From contig DCYB01000011.1 of NCBI GenBank assembly GCA_002331385.1, forward strand, positions 1 to 64,000: DNA of 64,000 nucleotides, written 5' to 3'. The notes below the pieces were generated by a model. That model searched no databases. It was not told where the DNA came from and saw only the letters and a list, made by a program, of their open reading frames with translations. The stretch is from Comamonadaceae bacterium UBA2121. GTDB lineage: Bacteria > Pseudomonadota > Gammaproteobacteria > Burkholderiales > Burkholderiaceae_C. A program made the position numbers and the translations under genes. Shown here in pieces: positions 51,639 through 60,421 of this stretch; position 1 is the first letter of the stretch; every line of letters begins with the position of its first letter.

Positions 51639-53828
51639 TTATTTTGCTTTGACCTTCAGGCGCCAGGCGTGCAGCAGGGGCTCGGTGTAGCCCGACGGCT
51701 GCTCCACGCCCTTGAATACCAGCTCCTGCGCCGCTTGCATGGCCGCGCCTTGCGGGTTCTGCGCGAGGCTGATGTAGGTCGCGTCGCCTGCGTTCTGCTC
51801 GTCCACCACCTTGGCCATGCGCGTGAAGGTGTCACGCACTTGCTGCTCGGTGACGATGCCGTGCAGCAGCCAGTTGGCGATGTGCTGGCTGGAGATGCGC
51901 AGCGTAGCGCGGTCTTCCATCAGGCCGACGTCGTGGATGTCCGGCACCTTGGAGCAGCCAATGCCCGCATCCACCCAGCGCACCACGTATCCAAGGATGC
52001 CCTGCACGTTGTTGTCCAGCTCCTGCTGCTTTTCCGCGTCGGTCCACTTCGGGTCCTTGGCCACGGGGATTTGCAGCAGGTCGGCGAGGATGTTGTCGCG
52101 CTCGGTGTCGGCGCTGGTCTTTTCCAGCTCCTTTTGCACGTCTTCCACGCTGATCTGGTGGTAGTGCAGTGCGTGCAGCGTCGCGCCGGTGGGCGAGGGC
52201 ACCCACGCGGTATTAGCGCCCGCCTTGGGGTGAGCGATTTTTTGCTCCAGCATGGCCTTCATCAGGTCGGGCATGGCCCACATGCCCTTGCCGATCTGGG
52301 CGCGTCCACGCAGGCCCATGGTCAGGCCGACGAGCACGTTGTTGCGCTCATAGGCTTGCAGCCATGCGCTGGACTTCATGTCGCCCTTGCGCACCATCGG
52401 GCCGGCTTGCATCGCGGTGTGCATTTCGTCGCCCGTGCGATCGAGGAACCCGGTATTGATGAACGCCACGCGCGCGGGGGCGGCGGCGATCGAGGCCTTC
52501 AGGTTCACGCTGGTGCGGCGCTCTTCGTCCATGATGCCGAGCTTGACGGTGTTTTCCGGCAGGCCGAGCAGCTTTTCCACGCGGCCAAACAGTTCGTTGG
52601 CAAAGCCGACTTCGCTCGGGCCGTGCATCTTGGGCTTGACGATGTAGACGCTGCCGGTGCGGCTGTTCTTGATGCCGTTCGCGCCGTGGCCCTTCAGGTC
52701 GTGGATGGCGATGGCGGTGGTCACCACGGCGTCCATGATGCCTTCGGGAATCTCCTTCTTGTCCGCGCCCCACAGAATGGCGGGGTTTGTCATCAGGTGG
52801 CCCACATTGCGCAGGAACATCAGCGAGCGACCATGCAGCGTGAGCGGCTTGCCATCAGCGCCGGTGTATTCGCGGTCGGCATTCAGGCCGCGCGTCACGG
52901 TCTTGCCGCCCTTGTCGAACGACTCGGTCAGCGTGCCCTTGAGGATGCCCAGCCAGTTGCTGTAACCCAGCACCTTGTCCTCGGCATCCACGGCGGCCAC
53001 GGAGTCTTCCAGATCGAGAATGGTGGACACAGCCGCTTCCACCACCACGTCGGCCACGCCTGCGGCGTCGGTCTTGCCGATGGCGGTATTCTTGTCGATG
53101 CGGATGTCGATGTGCAGACCGTTGTTCTTGAGCAGCACGGATGACGGCGCAGCCGCGTCACCCTGGAAGCCGACGAACTGCGCAGCGTCCTTCAAGCCGC
53201 TGGTGGAGCCGTCCTTCAACGTCACCTCCAGTTGGCCGCCAGCGACCTTGTATGCGGTCGCGTCCTTGTGCGAACCCTTGGCGAGCGGCACGGCCTGATC
53301 GAGGAAGTTGCGCGCAAACTCAATCACCTTGGCGCCACGCACCGGGTTGTAGCCCTTGCCCTTGTCTGCGCCGCCTTCTTCGCTGATGGCGTCGGTGCCA
53401 TAGAGCGCGTCATACAGCGAGCCCCAGCGTGCGTTGGCCGCGTTCAGTGCGTAGCGCGCGTTCAGGATGGGCACCACCAACTGCGGGCCGGCGATCTTGG
53501 CCAACTCGGCATCCACGTTTTCGGTGGTCGCCTTGGCACCCTTCGGTGGCTCTACCAGATAGCCAATCTGCGTCAGGAAATCCTTATAGCCCGCCATGTT
53601 CGTAATGGGGCCAGGATGGGCCTTGTGCCACGTGTCCAGCTCCTTTTGCAGGCGGTCACGCTCGGCGAGCAAGGCGGCGTTCTTGGGCGCGAGATCGTTC
53701 ACGAGCGCGTCAAAGCCCTTCCAGAACGCGGCGCTGTCGACGCCGGTACCGGGCAGCACATCCTTTTCGATGAAGCTGTGCAGTTCTGGAGCAACTTGGA
53801 GGCCGTGAACGGCGATGCGGTCTGTCAT
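51639..53828 (-). CDS. glcB: Malate synthase G
   Basis: This 729-residue enzyme condenses glyoxylate with acetyl-CoA to malate, closing the glyoxylate route. The long conserved blocks GRSLMFLRNVGHLMTNPAI, MDEERRTSVNLKASI, NTGFLDRTGDEMH and GKGMWAMPDLM are near-identical to the G form, and the N-terminal extra domain and length (E. coli GlcB is 723) exclude malate synthase A. It is monocistronic here with no glc operon neighbours. The hairpin repeat follows its stop. Confidence 0.98.
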   Translation of the reverse strand: MTDRIAVHGLQVAPELHSFIEKDVLPGTGVDSAAFWKGFDALVNDLAPKNAALLAERDRLQKELDTWHKAHPGPITNMAGYKDFLTQIGYLVEPPKGAKATTENVDAELAKIAGPQLVVPILNARYALNAANARWGSLYDALYGTDAISEEGGADKGKGYNPVRGAKVIEFARNFLDQAVPLAKGSHKDATAYKVAGGQLEVTLKDGSTSGLKDAAQFVGFQGDAAAPSSVLLKNNGLHIDIRIDKNTAIGKTDAAGVADVVVEAAVSTILDLEDSVAAVDAEDKVLGYSNWLGILKGTLTESFDKGGKTVTRGLNADREYTGADGKPLTLHGRSLMFLRNVGHLMTNPAILWGADKKEIPEGIMDAVVTTAIAIHDLKGHGANGIKNSRTGSVYIVKPKMHGPSEVGFANELFGRVEKLLGLPENTVKLGIMDEERRTSVNLKASIAAAPARVAFINTGFLDRTGDEMHTAMQAGPMVRKGDMKSSAWLQAYERNNVLVGLTMGLRGRAQIGKGMWAMPDLMKAMLEQKIAHPKAGANTAWVPSPTGATLHALHYHQISVEDVQKELEKTSADTERDNILADLLQIPVAKDPKWTDAEKQQELDNNVQGILGYVVRWVDAGIGCSKVPDIHDVGLMEDRATLRISSQHIANWLLHGIVTEQQVRDTFTRMAKVVDEQNAGDATYISLAQNPQGAAMQAAQELVFKGVEQPSGYTEPLLHAWRLKVKAK

Positions 53829-53909
53829 GGTGATGTCTACCTTTACTTTTCAATGGCACAAAAGCAGTGACTGATGCATCCACAGAAGGGTGGGGCATCG
53901 TGATAGGTC

Positions 53910-53938
53910 ACTGTATTACGAACTGTTTGGATGATCAA
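53910..53938 (-). promoter_or_regulatory. Candidate glcB promoter
   Basis: On the minus strand TTGATC (53938-53933) and TACAGT (53915-53910) are separated by exactly 17 bases; each has four of six consensus bases. They lie about 80 nt upstream of the glcB start. Moderate match only. Confidence 0.4.
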
Positions 53939-54165
53939 TCACGAAAAAAGCGTTTTATCTGTGACTTATTTATATGTAATCGACGCGATTTAAGGTGCGT
54001 TCGAAGAGTGATTCGATCTCAATAACCAATTCCATTGATCATTTCTGATCGCCATGACAACCCAATGTGAGCATCAAAAGCCCCATTGATCGAATCGATC
54101 CCACCCAGAGGGCCCAAGCGACAACGCGGCGTTTCCGCGTGGCGGCACGCTCCATGTGTACAACG

Positions 54166-54207
54166 GTCAAAAATTGCAATTAATTACAAATCAAGTCAAT
54201 TTTTGAC
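54166..54207. promoter_or_regulatory. Long perfect inverted repeat in an AT-rich patch
   Basis: GTCAAAAATTG (54166-54176) and CAATTTTTGAC (54197-54207) form an 11-bp perfect inverted repeat with a 20-nt spacer, in an AT-rich stretch of a GC-rich region. It lies about 106 nt upstream of the roadblock-like gene and could be a regulator-binding site. The whole intergenic gap 53829-54312 (484 nt) holds no gene; besides this and the candidate glcB promoter I see nothing firm. Confidence 0.5.
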
Positions 54208-54312
54208 TTTACCAACATGATCTAAATCAGAACTGACGGCCTACAATCAGTTTATGCGGTGAATTGCTATCGATTCGCCATAACTGATCGTTTGTATAAA
54301 AGGAAGTTCGAC

Positions 54313-54672
54313 ATGGCGAATTTGAACGAAAGCTTGCAAGACCTGATGACTCTGGACGGTGCCGTGTGCGCTGCGGTGGTGGATTACAACAGCGGCATGA
54401 TGCTGGGCAGCATCGGCTCCGGCGTGGACCTGGAACTGGCCGCCGCCGGCAACACCGAAGTGGTGCGCGCCAAGATGAAGACCATGAAGGCCCTGGGCCT
54501 GACCGACTCCATCGAAGACATCCTGATCACGCTGGGCAAGCAATACCACATCATTCGCCCATCCGCCAAGCTGGCTGGCATCTTCATTTACTACGTGCTC
54601 GACAGCGGCCGCGCCAACCTGGCGCTGGCTCGCCGCAAGGTCTCGGACGTCGAGTCCAAGATGACCATGTAA
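54313..54672 (+). CDS. Roadblock/LC7-like small protein
   Basis: The 119-residue protein begins MANLNESLQDLMTLDGAVCAAVVD and continues with a Met/Gly-rich turn and IEDILITLGKQYHIIRP, the mixed alpha/beta pattern of roadblock/LC7 proteins that modulate small GTPases or cell polarity. Relatives of this exact sort occur in Comamonadaceae as I recall. Function here is unknown. The start 54313 is used because MANLNES is the conserved N-terminus. It is monocistronic and ends at a terminator. Confidence 0.82.
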   Translation: MANLNESLQDLMTLDGAVCAAVVDYNSGMMLGSIGSGVDLELAAAGNTEVVRAKMKTMKALGLTDSIEDILITLGKQYHIIRPSAKLAGIFIYYVLDSGRANLALARRKVSDVESKMTM

Positions 54673-54696
54673 TCTTCCTTTCGGAAGACATGACGA

Positions 54697-54720
54697 ACGG
54701 GCCTGCGGGCCCGTTTTTTA
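54697..54720 (+). terminator. Intrinsic terminator after the roadblock-like gene
   Basis: ACGGGCC (54697-54703) pairs with GGCCCGT (54708-54714) across a TGCG loop, followed by T6. It lies 25 nt after the stop. Confidence 0.88.
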
Positions 54721-54752
54721 TTGTGCCGACGATCTCGCGGTCTCAGCGCGGT

Positions 54753-55439
54753 TCAGCCTGCAATCAGCGGTGCGCGGAACTGGTAGCCTACTTTTTGCTG
54801 TGATTGCAGCGGCACGGCCATGGGGGTGACGCGCTCGATGCGGCGGCGCAGGCGGTAGATGGTGGCGTGCAGGTTGTTGTCGGATTCGGCGGCGCTGGTG
54901 CCCTCCAGAAGATGGCGGATTTGTTCGCGCGTGACGACTGCGCCTTGCGCTTGCAGAAAGCATTCCATCAGGATCAGGTCGGTGGGGCTGAGATCCACGG
55001 TCTGGCCATCGGGGGCGGTGAGCAGGTTGCGCCGCTTGTCGAGCTTCCATGCAGTGGCGGTTTTTGCCGTGGTCATGATGCGGCGGTGCACGGCGCGGAT
55101 GGCCAACTCGACCTGCTCGAACGTGACCGGCTTGGTCAGATACATGTCGGCGCCCGCGTTGATGACTTCGGCAAACACCTCCGGGCCCAGTCGGCCGGAG
55201 ACGATGAGCACGCCCGCCTGGGTGCGTTTGCGCAGGATGCGGATGAGCTCTGCGCCGTCCACGCCCGGCAGCATGAGGTCGAGCACGTAGAAGTCGAAAC
55301 GGTACGGCTCCAGATCGGCCAGCAAATCGCTGCTGTCGCCATAGGCCTGCACGTCGATGCCTTGCGCGCGCAGGTGTTGCGCGAGGAATTCGCAGTATTC
55401 GGTGTCGTCATCGACCAGTGCGAGCGTGGCAGGGAGCAT
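54753..55439 (-). CDS. OmpR-family response regulator
   Basis: The 228-residue protein has a receiver domain (LVDDDTEYCEFLAQHL, phospho-acceptor aspartate in FYVLDLMLPGVDG, and LTKPVTFEQ) and a C-terminal winged helix (VDLSPTDLILMECFLQAQGAVV, then DNNLHATIYRLRRRIE). It would bind target promoters as a phosphorylated dimer. It lies 51 nt downstream of the histidine kinase on the same strand and is its likely partner. The output genes are not evident. Confidence 0.94.
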   Translation of the reverse strand: MLPATLALVDDDTEYCEFLAQHLRAQGIDVQAYGDSSDLLADLEPYRFDFYVLDLMLPGVDGAELIRILRKRTQAGVLIVSGRLGPEVFAEVINAGADMYLTKPVTFEQVELAIRAVHRRIMTTAKTATAWKLDKRRNLLTAPDGQTVDLSPTDLILMECFLQAQGAVVTREQIRHLLEGTSAAESDNNLHATIYRLRRRIERVTPMAVPLQSQQKVGYQFRAPLIAG

Positions 55440-55490
55440 GGTGTGCAGGGCGGATCAGGGAATGTGCGGCGTGAGTGGGCGAGCCACCGG

Positions 55491-56747
55491 TCAGTCGGCA
55501 AGGCCTTGTGGAATGACCAGCCGCATGATGGTGCCGTGGGGCTCGTTTGGCAGGGCCTCTACTGTACCTTGGTGCAACTGCATGACGGAGCGCACAATGA
55601 ACAGTCCCAGACCGGCACCCGTGCGATTGCGGTCCGGGCCGTGGCCGCGAGAACCTTTTTCGAACAGGCGTGGGCGCAGTTCGTCGGCAATGCCGGGGCC
55701 GCTGTCCGCCACTTCGATGACCAGCGCGAGCGGGTCCTCCGATTCGGCCATGCGCAGGGTCACGCCGGTGGCCTCGGGGGCATAGGCCAATGCATTGTTC
55801 AGCAGGTTGCGGATGGTCAGCCGCATCAGTGCGGGGTGCAGTTGTACCGTGCGCGTATCGGTGTCCCACAGTGGCTGGATACGCGTGCGCTGGTCGGCCG
55901 CAATGTCGTGCAGGACCAGATCGATGAGCGTGGGCAAATCCGTGTCACTCGATGCGCCAGCCCTGCCGCCCGCAGCGAGGATGGTGCCCGCTGCCAGTGT
56001 GTTGTCCAGCGTGCCGATGACCTGCTGCAACACGTGCTCGGCGCGCACCAGCGCTTTGCTGGCAGGGTCAGTGTCGGGCAGTTGCAGTGCCACGATGGCC
56101 CGGTTGGTGGCCTGAATGGCGGCGGAGGCGTTGTTGAGTGGCTGGCGGATTTCGTGCGACAGCAGATGCAGCATCTCGCTGTGCTCGGTCAGCATGGCCG
56201 TGCGCCAGTCGAGCAGGGCGCGCAGGCGCGCCAGCTCCGCCGCCTCACCCGCTTGTGCTTCGGACTGCTGTTGCAGTTGCGCGATTTGTTGCTGCTGCAT
56301 GTGCGCCAGTGTGGCATCGGTCATCGCCATCAGTACGCCATCGGCGCCGTGGCCGGTGCTTGCCGCATGCGCGAAGTGCGGCAGGCGCGGCGACAGATGG
56401 ACTTGTCGCCATGCGGCCTGGCCTTGCCACAGCGCCTGGTGGTCCATGTAGTGCGTAGCCTCGCCGTGCGCGGCAGCGTTGAATGCGGTTTGCCATTGCT
56501 GCAGATAGTCAGCATCCAGCAGGGCATGCAGGTGTCGGCCCACGACGTTCGCTGGGTCGAGCCCAAACCATGCGCACCAGCCCGGCGTTGCCATGCGCAC
56601 GATGCCATCGGCACCCCAGAACGCCAGATCGACACCCGAGGGCGCGAACAGGCGTGCCAACTGGCCGGGCATGAACCAGTTGTCTGGGGGAGGCGCTTCG
56701 GGGCGGGGCGCGCCGGAATCGGGCGTGGCGGGCGAAGGGGGGCTCAT
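55491..56747 (-). CDS. Cytoplasmic sensor histidine kinase with PAS domain
   Basis: The 418-residue protein has no membrane segment or signal. A PAS-type N-terminal region (FMPGQLARLFAPSGVDLAFW, residues about 25-150) is followed by a coiled-coil, HisKA motif LSHEIRQPLNNAS (phospho-histidine), and an HATPase with RNLLNNALAYA, VADSGPGIADE and GAGLGLFIVRS. It therefore senses an internal cue or a soluble partner. It precedes the response regulator in one operon and is divergent from the LysR gene. Confidence 0.93.
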   Translation of the reverse strand: MSPPSPATPDSGAPRPEAPPPDNWFMPGQLARLFAPSGVDLAFWGADGIVRMATPGWCAWFGLDPANVVGRHLHALLDADYLQQWQTAFNAAAHGEATHYMDHQALWQGQAAWRQVHLSPRLPHFAHAASTGHGADGVLMAMTDATLAHMQQQQIAQLQQQSEAQAGEAAELARLRALLDWRTAMLTEHSEMLHLLSHEIRQPLNNASAAIQATNRAIVALQLPDTDPASKALVRAEHVLQQVIGTLDNTLAAGTILAAGGRAGASSDTDLPTLIDLVLHDIAADQRTRIQPLWDTDTRTVQLHPALMRLTIRNLLNNALAYAPEATGVTLRMAESEDPLALVIEVADSGPGIADELRPRLFEKGSRGHGPDRNRTGAGLGLFIVRSVMQLHQGTVEALPNEPHGTIMRLVIPQGLAD

Positions 56748-56921
56748 AGGTGTGGCAAAAAGGGAGCCGGATTTGCAATGGAACGGAAATGGTTACGCAC
56801 AAAGGCTCAATGTTTCTGCGCGCCGTTGATAATAGGTCGAAACTGGCGAAGCGTCCTGAAGGCGGTGCCTGGGCTGCAAACGACTCGACCAGCGTGAAAA
56901 TCAAGCCGCATCTTGTTGTCC

Positions 56922-57857
56922 ATGGATCGTCTCAAACAGCTCGAATCATTCGTATCGATTGCCACACGCGGCAGCCTCACGGCGGCGGCGCGACTGGAAG
57001 GGGTGGCTCCCGCCATCATGGGCCGGCGTCTGGACGCGCTGGAGGAGCGTTTGGGCGTGAAGCTGCTTATGCGCACCACGCGCAAGCTGTCGCTCACGCA
57101 TGAGGGCATCGCCTTTCTGGAAGACTGCCAGCGCCTGCTGGCCGACATTGCGAACGTGGAGGCCAGCGTCAGCGCGGGCGGCGTGAAGGCCACCGGGCAT
57201 TTGCGCATCACGGCTCCTGCGGGCTTTGGCAGGCGGCACGTGGCGCCGCTGTTGCCGCTGTACCGCGAGCTGCACCCGGATGTCTCGATCTCACTGAACC
57301 TGAGCGACCGCGTCGTTGATCTGACCGGCGAAGGCTACGACTGCGCCGTGCGTGTGGGCGACTTGCCTGATTCTTCCCTTGTTAGCGTGCGCGTGGGCGA
57401 CAACCGGCGCTTGTGCGTGGCGACGCCCGAGTACTTGCAACGCCGCGGCACGCCGCTGCATCCGTCCGAGTTGACGCAGCACGATTGCCTTACGCTGTCG
57501 AGCGAGGCATCGCAAACGCGGGGCTGGGCGTTTCGCATTCCGGGCGACGACGGCACTTCGTCAGAAGTCGTGCACTTCAAGCCGGGTGGTCCGCTGGATT
57601 GCTCGGATGGTCAGGTGCTGCACGACTGGTGCCGGGGCGGCTGGGGCATTGCCTGGCGCAGCACCTGGGAGGTCGAAGCCGAAATCGAGGCCGGACGACT
57701 GGTGCCCGTGCTGGAAGAGTTTGCCGCGCCTCCGAATGGCATTTTCGTGGTGTTTCCGCAGCGCAAGCACATGCCGCTGCGCGTGCGCCTGTGGATCGAA
57801 TATCTCAAAGAGCAATACGCGGCGCCCGGGTTCTGGCGCCGCGAGATGCCGGGCTGA
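56922..57857 (+). CDS. LysR-family transcriptional regulator
   Basis: The 311-residue protein has the LysR N-terminal helix-turn-helix (MDRLKQLESFVSIATRGSLTAAARLEGVAPAIMGRRLDALE, core GSLTAAARLEGVAPAIMGRRL) and a substrate-binding domain (from about residue 88). The start at 56922 is the conserved N-terminus; the in-frame start at 56913 adds three residues. Its target and effector are unknown. DUF3016 begins 46 nt after its stop. Confidence 0.93.
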   Translation: MDRLKQLESFVSIATRGSLTAAARLEGVAPAIMGRRLDALEERLGVKLLMRTTRKLSLTHEGIAFLEDCQRLLADIANVEASVSAGGVKATGHLRITAPAGFGRRHVAPLLPLYRELHPDVSISLNLSDRVVDLTGEGYDCAVRVGDLPDSSLVSVRVGDNRRLCVATPEYLQRRGTPLHPSELTQHDCLTLSSEASQTRGWAFRIPGDDGTSSEVVHFKPGGPLDCSDGQVLHDWCRGGWGIAWRSTWEVEAEIEAGRLVPVLEEFAAPPNGIFVVFPQRKHMPLRVRLWIEYLKEQYAAPGFWRREMPG

Positions 57858-57903
57858 GCACACCCGCTGCCAGCCTTCAACGAACAAGCGAAAGGAAGAC
57901 GAC

Positions 57904-58494
57904 ATGACCACTGTGACGAATATCCCGAGCTCGATGGATTCAAGGCCCATCCTCCGCGCGGCACTGGCTGCCGACTGGAGCCGTCTGGCGGCGATGGTGT
58001 TGCTGTGCGGCCTGCTGGCGCTGGCGTCGGGATGCACCGCGCCGCCCAAGAGCCGTAACAGCTCAGCCCACAACGTGGCACCTGGAACCGTCAGTGTGAC
58101 CACGGAAAACCCCGATGCATTCACGCCCCCGCCCGGCAAGGACCGGGATCGCAAGGCCGTGCGTGCCGCGTGGGTGCAGTCGCTCAGCGAATACATGGCC
58201 GACCGGCTGGCCGAGGCGCTGCCCGAAGGCGAGCGGGCCGAAGTGCACATCTCCGACATTCGCCGCGCGGTCTGGGCGCAGGCGGCCGGTGCGCACGACG
58301 TGGTGCCGCCGCGCATCGTGCTGAACTATAAGCGCCTGACGGCCAAGGGCAAGTTGATCAAGAGCGCATCGCGCACGCTGCAGGATTCGTCGCTGCAGCT
58401 CAAGGGGCAGGGCAAGGCGGACGATCCGCTGCGCTATGAAAAGGCGCTGATCGACGACTGGGTGGCCCGGGAGTTCAATGCCTCGCGCGGCTGA
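57904..58494 (+). CDS. DUF3016 family protein, putative lipoprotein
   Basis: The 196-residue protein has a signal with a lipobox LASGC near residue 44 and then a DUF3016-type domain with VHISDIRRAVWAQ, PPRIVLNYKRLTAKGKL and a C-terminal basic-acidic end DDPLRYEKALIDDW. DUF3016 proteins are periplasmic with unknown function. It is coded just after the LysR gene with a good AAGGAAG Shine-Dalgarno and may be co-transcribed. Confidence 0.88.
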   Translation: MTTVTNIPSSMDSRPILRAALAADWSRLAAMVLLCGLLALASGCTAPPKSRNSSAHNVAPGTVSVTTENPDAFTPPPGKDRDRKAVRAAWVQSLSEYMADRLAEALPEGERAEVHISDIRRAVWAQAAGAHDVVPPRIVLNYKRLTAKGKLIKSASRTLQDSSLQLKGQGKADDPLRYEKALIDDWVAREFNASRG

Positions 58495-58583
58495 AGTTGC
58501 CGCATCGCACCGGCGCAGTCAAAGCGTCACACAGCGGCGGCAGACTGTGTGATTCACTCCAACTCAAGAATGGGAACAGGACC

Positions 58584-59414
58584 ATGTCCTTGCTGGCAAA
58601 ATCAATTCTGGTGACCTCCGAAAGTCTGGAGGACGGTGACAGCTACTCGATCATCGAGTCCAACATGGACACGGTCAACGCGCTCGTTGACCGGCTGGTG
58701 GAGTACGAGGAAATCACGCCGGAAGCACTCAAGAGCTACTTCGTCGATTACTACCTCGCGCAGATGATGAACGGCGGCTTTGCCCAGTTCATCCACAACT
58801 GCGGCTGTGACGGCAGCATCATCGAGCATGTGCAAGAGGGCCTTGCCAGCATGAAGGCAGAGCGCCACGCGGCATTGTTCGAGCAATGCCTGCAGATCAT
58901 CGAGGAGATGAGCGAGGACGATCTGGACGAATTCCTCGAATCCGACTTCTTCGGCGAGAACCCCGGGCGTGACGCGCTCAACGTGCACAACGAAGCGTTC
59001 TACGCGCTCAACCAGAGCGAAGATTTGGTCGAACTGAACAGCGCCTGGCTGCGCCAGCATCCGCAATTGCAAGCCGTGGACGCCGATGAGATGGATGACG
59101 TGTTGGACGAGATCGTCGAGCAGATCCCCAATCTGGAAGAGCGCGAGCGTGAGGCCGAGGAAAGCGTGCCGCGCTATGCGCGCGTCATCGAGGCGCTGTG
59201 CGATGTGGCAGGGCAGGAGTTGGACCAGGTCACCGCAGGTGATCCCTCACATCAGTATCAGGGCCAGCAGGTGGTCGCATGGCATTTTTTGACCGACGAT
59301 GGCCATTTCTACATGCTGGATTTGGGCAACGAGGCGTTGATGTTCGATGCAGAATCCGGCAAGGAAGTGGCGCGCGCCGACATCACGCACCTGTCCGCCG
59401 ACGCCGAAGACTGA
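58584..59414 (+). CDS. DMP19-like acidic protein (DUF4375)
   Basis: This 276-residue protein is strongly acidic (runs such as EEMSEDDLDEFLESDFFGE and DADEMDDVLDEIVEQ) and matches the DUF4375 pattern ALKSYFVDYYLAQMMNGGFAQFIHN and AFYALNQSEDLVELN. The Neisseria meningitidis DMP19 in this family is a dimeric DNA mimic that sequesters the regulator NHTF. Here a C-terminal extension (about 200-276) is added. DNA mimicry is inferred from family and acidity only. Confidence 0.85.
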   Translation: MSLLAKSILVTSESLEDGDSYSIIESNMDTVNALVDRLVEYEEITPEALKSYFVDYYLAQMMNGGFAQFIHNCGCDGSIIEHVQEGLASMKAERHAALFEQCLQIIEEMSEDDLDEFLESDFFGENPGRDALNVHNEAFYALNQSEDLVELNSAWLRQHPQLQAVDADEMDDVLDEIVEQIPNLEEREREAEESVPRYARVIEALCDVAGQELDQVTAGDPSHQYQGQQVVAWHFLTDDGHFYMLDLGNEALMFDAESGKEVARADITHLSADAED

Positions 59415-59435
59415 CCTGACTACCCTGCACCTGCC

Positions 59436-59891
59436 ATGACGACTGAAGCCCTGCTGGCCTACGCGCACATTGCTGCGATCCTGACGATGACCGTGTTTCT
59501 CGGAAGCGAGGCCGCGCTGTGTCGCAAGGAATGGCTCAACGCCGCAGTGGTCGAGCGGCTGGCGCGGGTAGATCTGATTTACGGTATCTCCGCGCTGGCC
59601 GTGCTGCTGACGGGCCTGGCGCGCATCGTCTGGGGTATGAAAGGCGCGGGCTGGTATTGGACGCAGCCGCTGCTGCACGCGAAGATCACCGTGTTCGTGG
59701 TGATTGCGCTGATGTCGATCGGGCCGACCATGCGGATTCTGCGCTGGAGGCGCAATCTGCGAGTGAATGGGGTGCTGCCGTCGGACGTCGAAGTGCGCAA
59801 CACGCGGCGGCTGATCATGATCGAGGCGCACCTGATGCTGATCATTCCGCTGTTGGCGGTGTTTTTGGCGCGCGGGATCGGGACGCGGTAG
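59436..59891 (+). CDS. DUF2214 family membrane protein
   Basis: The 151-residue protein has four hydrophobic segments (about 5-25, 50-70, 80-100, 128-148) and the DUF2214 marks AYAHIAAILTMTVFLGSEAALC and LLHAKITVFVVIALMSIGPT. Basic loops between them (MRILRWRRN) place the N-terminus outside. Function unknown. It starts 21 nt after the DMP19-like gene. Confidence 0.9.
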   Translation: MTTEALLAYAHIAAILTMTVFLGSEAALCRKEWLNAAVVERLARVDLIYGISALAVLLTGLARIVWGMKGAGWYWTQPLLHAKITVFVVIALMSIGPTMRILRWRRNLRVNGVLPSDVEVRNTRRLIMIEAHLMLIIPLLAVFLARGIGTR

Positions 59892-59983
59892 TTTTTTGAT
59901 GAGTCCAGCGCCGGGCTGCCCCGACGCGGCATCAGGCGGGGGATGAAGGCGGCGCACGCAGCAGCGCCGCCCGTTGCATTCCC

Positions 59984-60298
59984 TTAAGCGGGCTTGTTGC
60001 TCAGGCATTCCTTCATGAAAGCCTTGCGCTCGTCGCCCTTCAGACTTTTGGCGCCTGCGTCTGCGTTGCAGCTTTTCATTTTTTCTTGCTGAGGCGTCGA
60101 TTTTTTGGCACTCAGGCAGGACTTCATGAAGGCCTTGCGTTCGTCGCCCTTCAGGTTCTTGGAGCCAGCATCGGTGTTGCAGACCTTCATTTTTTCCTGT
60201 TGGGGCGTCGCCTCCTTGGCGGCAGCGGGTGTGGCGATCATGGCGCCGGTGGAGAGGATGAAGCCGACAGCGGCCATCGCCGAGAGCAGTTTTTTCAT
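59984..60298 (-). CDS. psiF: PsiF repeat protein
   Basis: The 104-residue precursor has a signal peptide (LLSAMAAVGFILSTGAMIATPAAA) and then two nearly identical PsiF repeats of about 37 residues, each TPQQEKMK-C-N-DAG-K-LKGDERKAFMK-CLS with two conserved cysteines. In E. coli PsiF is phosphate-starvation inducible and periplasmic. The start at 60298 is the signal-peptide Met, with AGGAGATATAC upstream. The repeats look like a recent tandem duplication at DNA level. Confidence 0.93.
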   Translation of the reverse strand: MKKLLSAMAAVGFILSTGAMIATPAAAKEATPQQEKMKVCNTDAGSKNLKGDERKAFMKSCLSAKKSTPQQEKMKSCNADAGAKSLKGDERKAFMKECLSNKPA

Positions 60299-60421
60299 GG
60301 TGTATATCTCCTGCAAGTAAGACGATCTGACAGTACTGAAAGAGCCCAAAAAATGAATGGGCGTGTCAGCATAACGCGACTTGAGCTACATCAGATGACC
60401 GGCCCACGTAAAATTGCCCCC

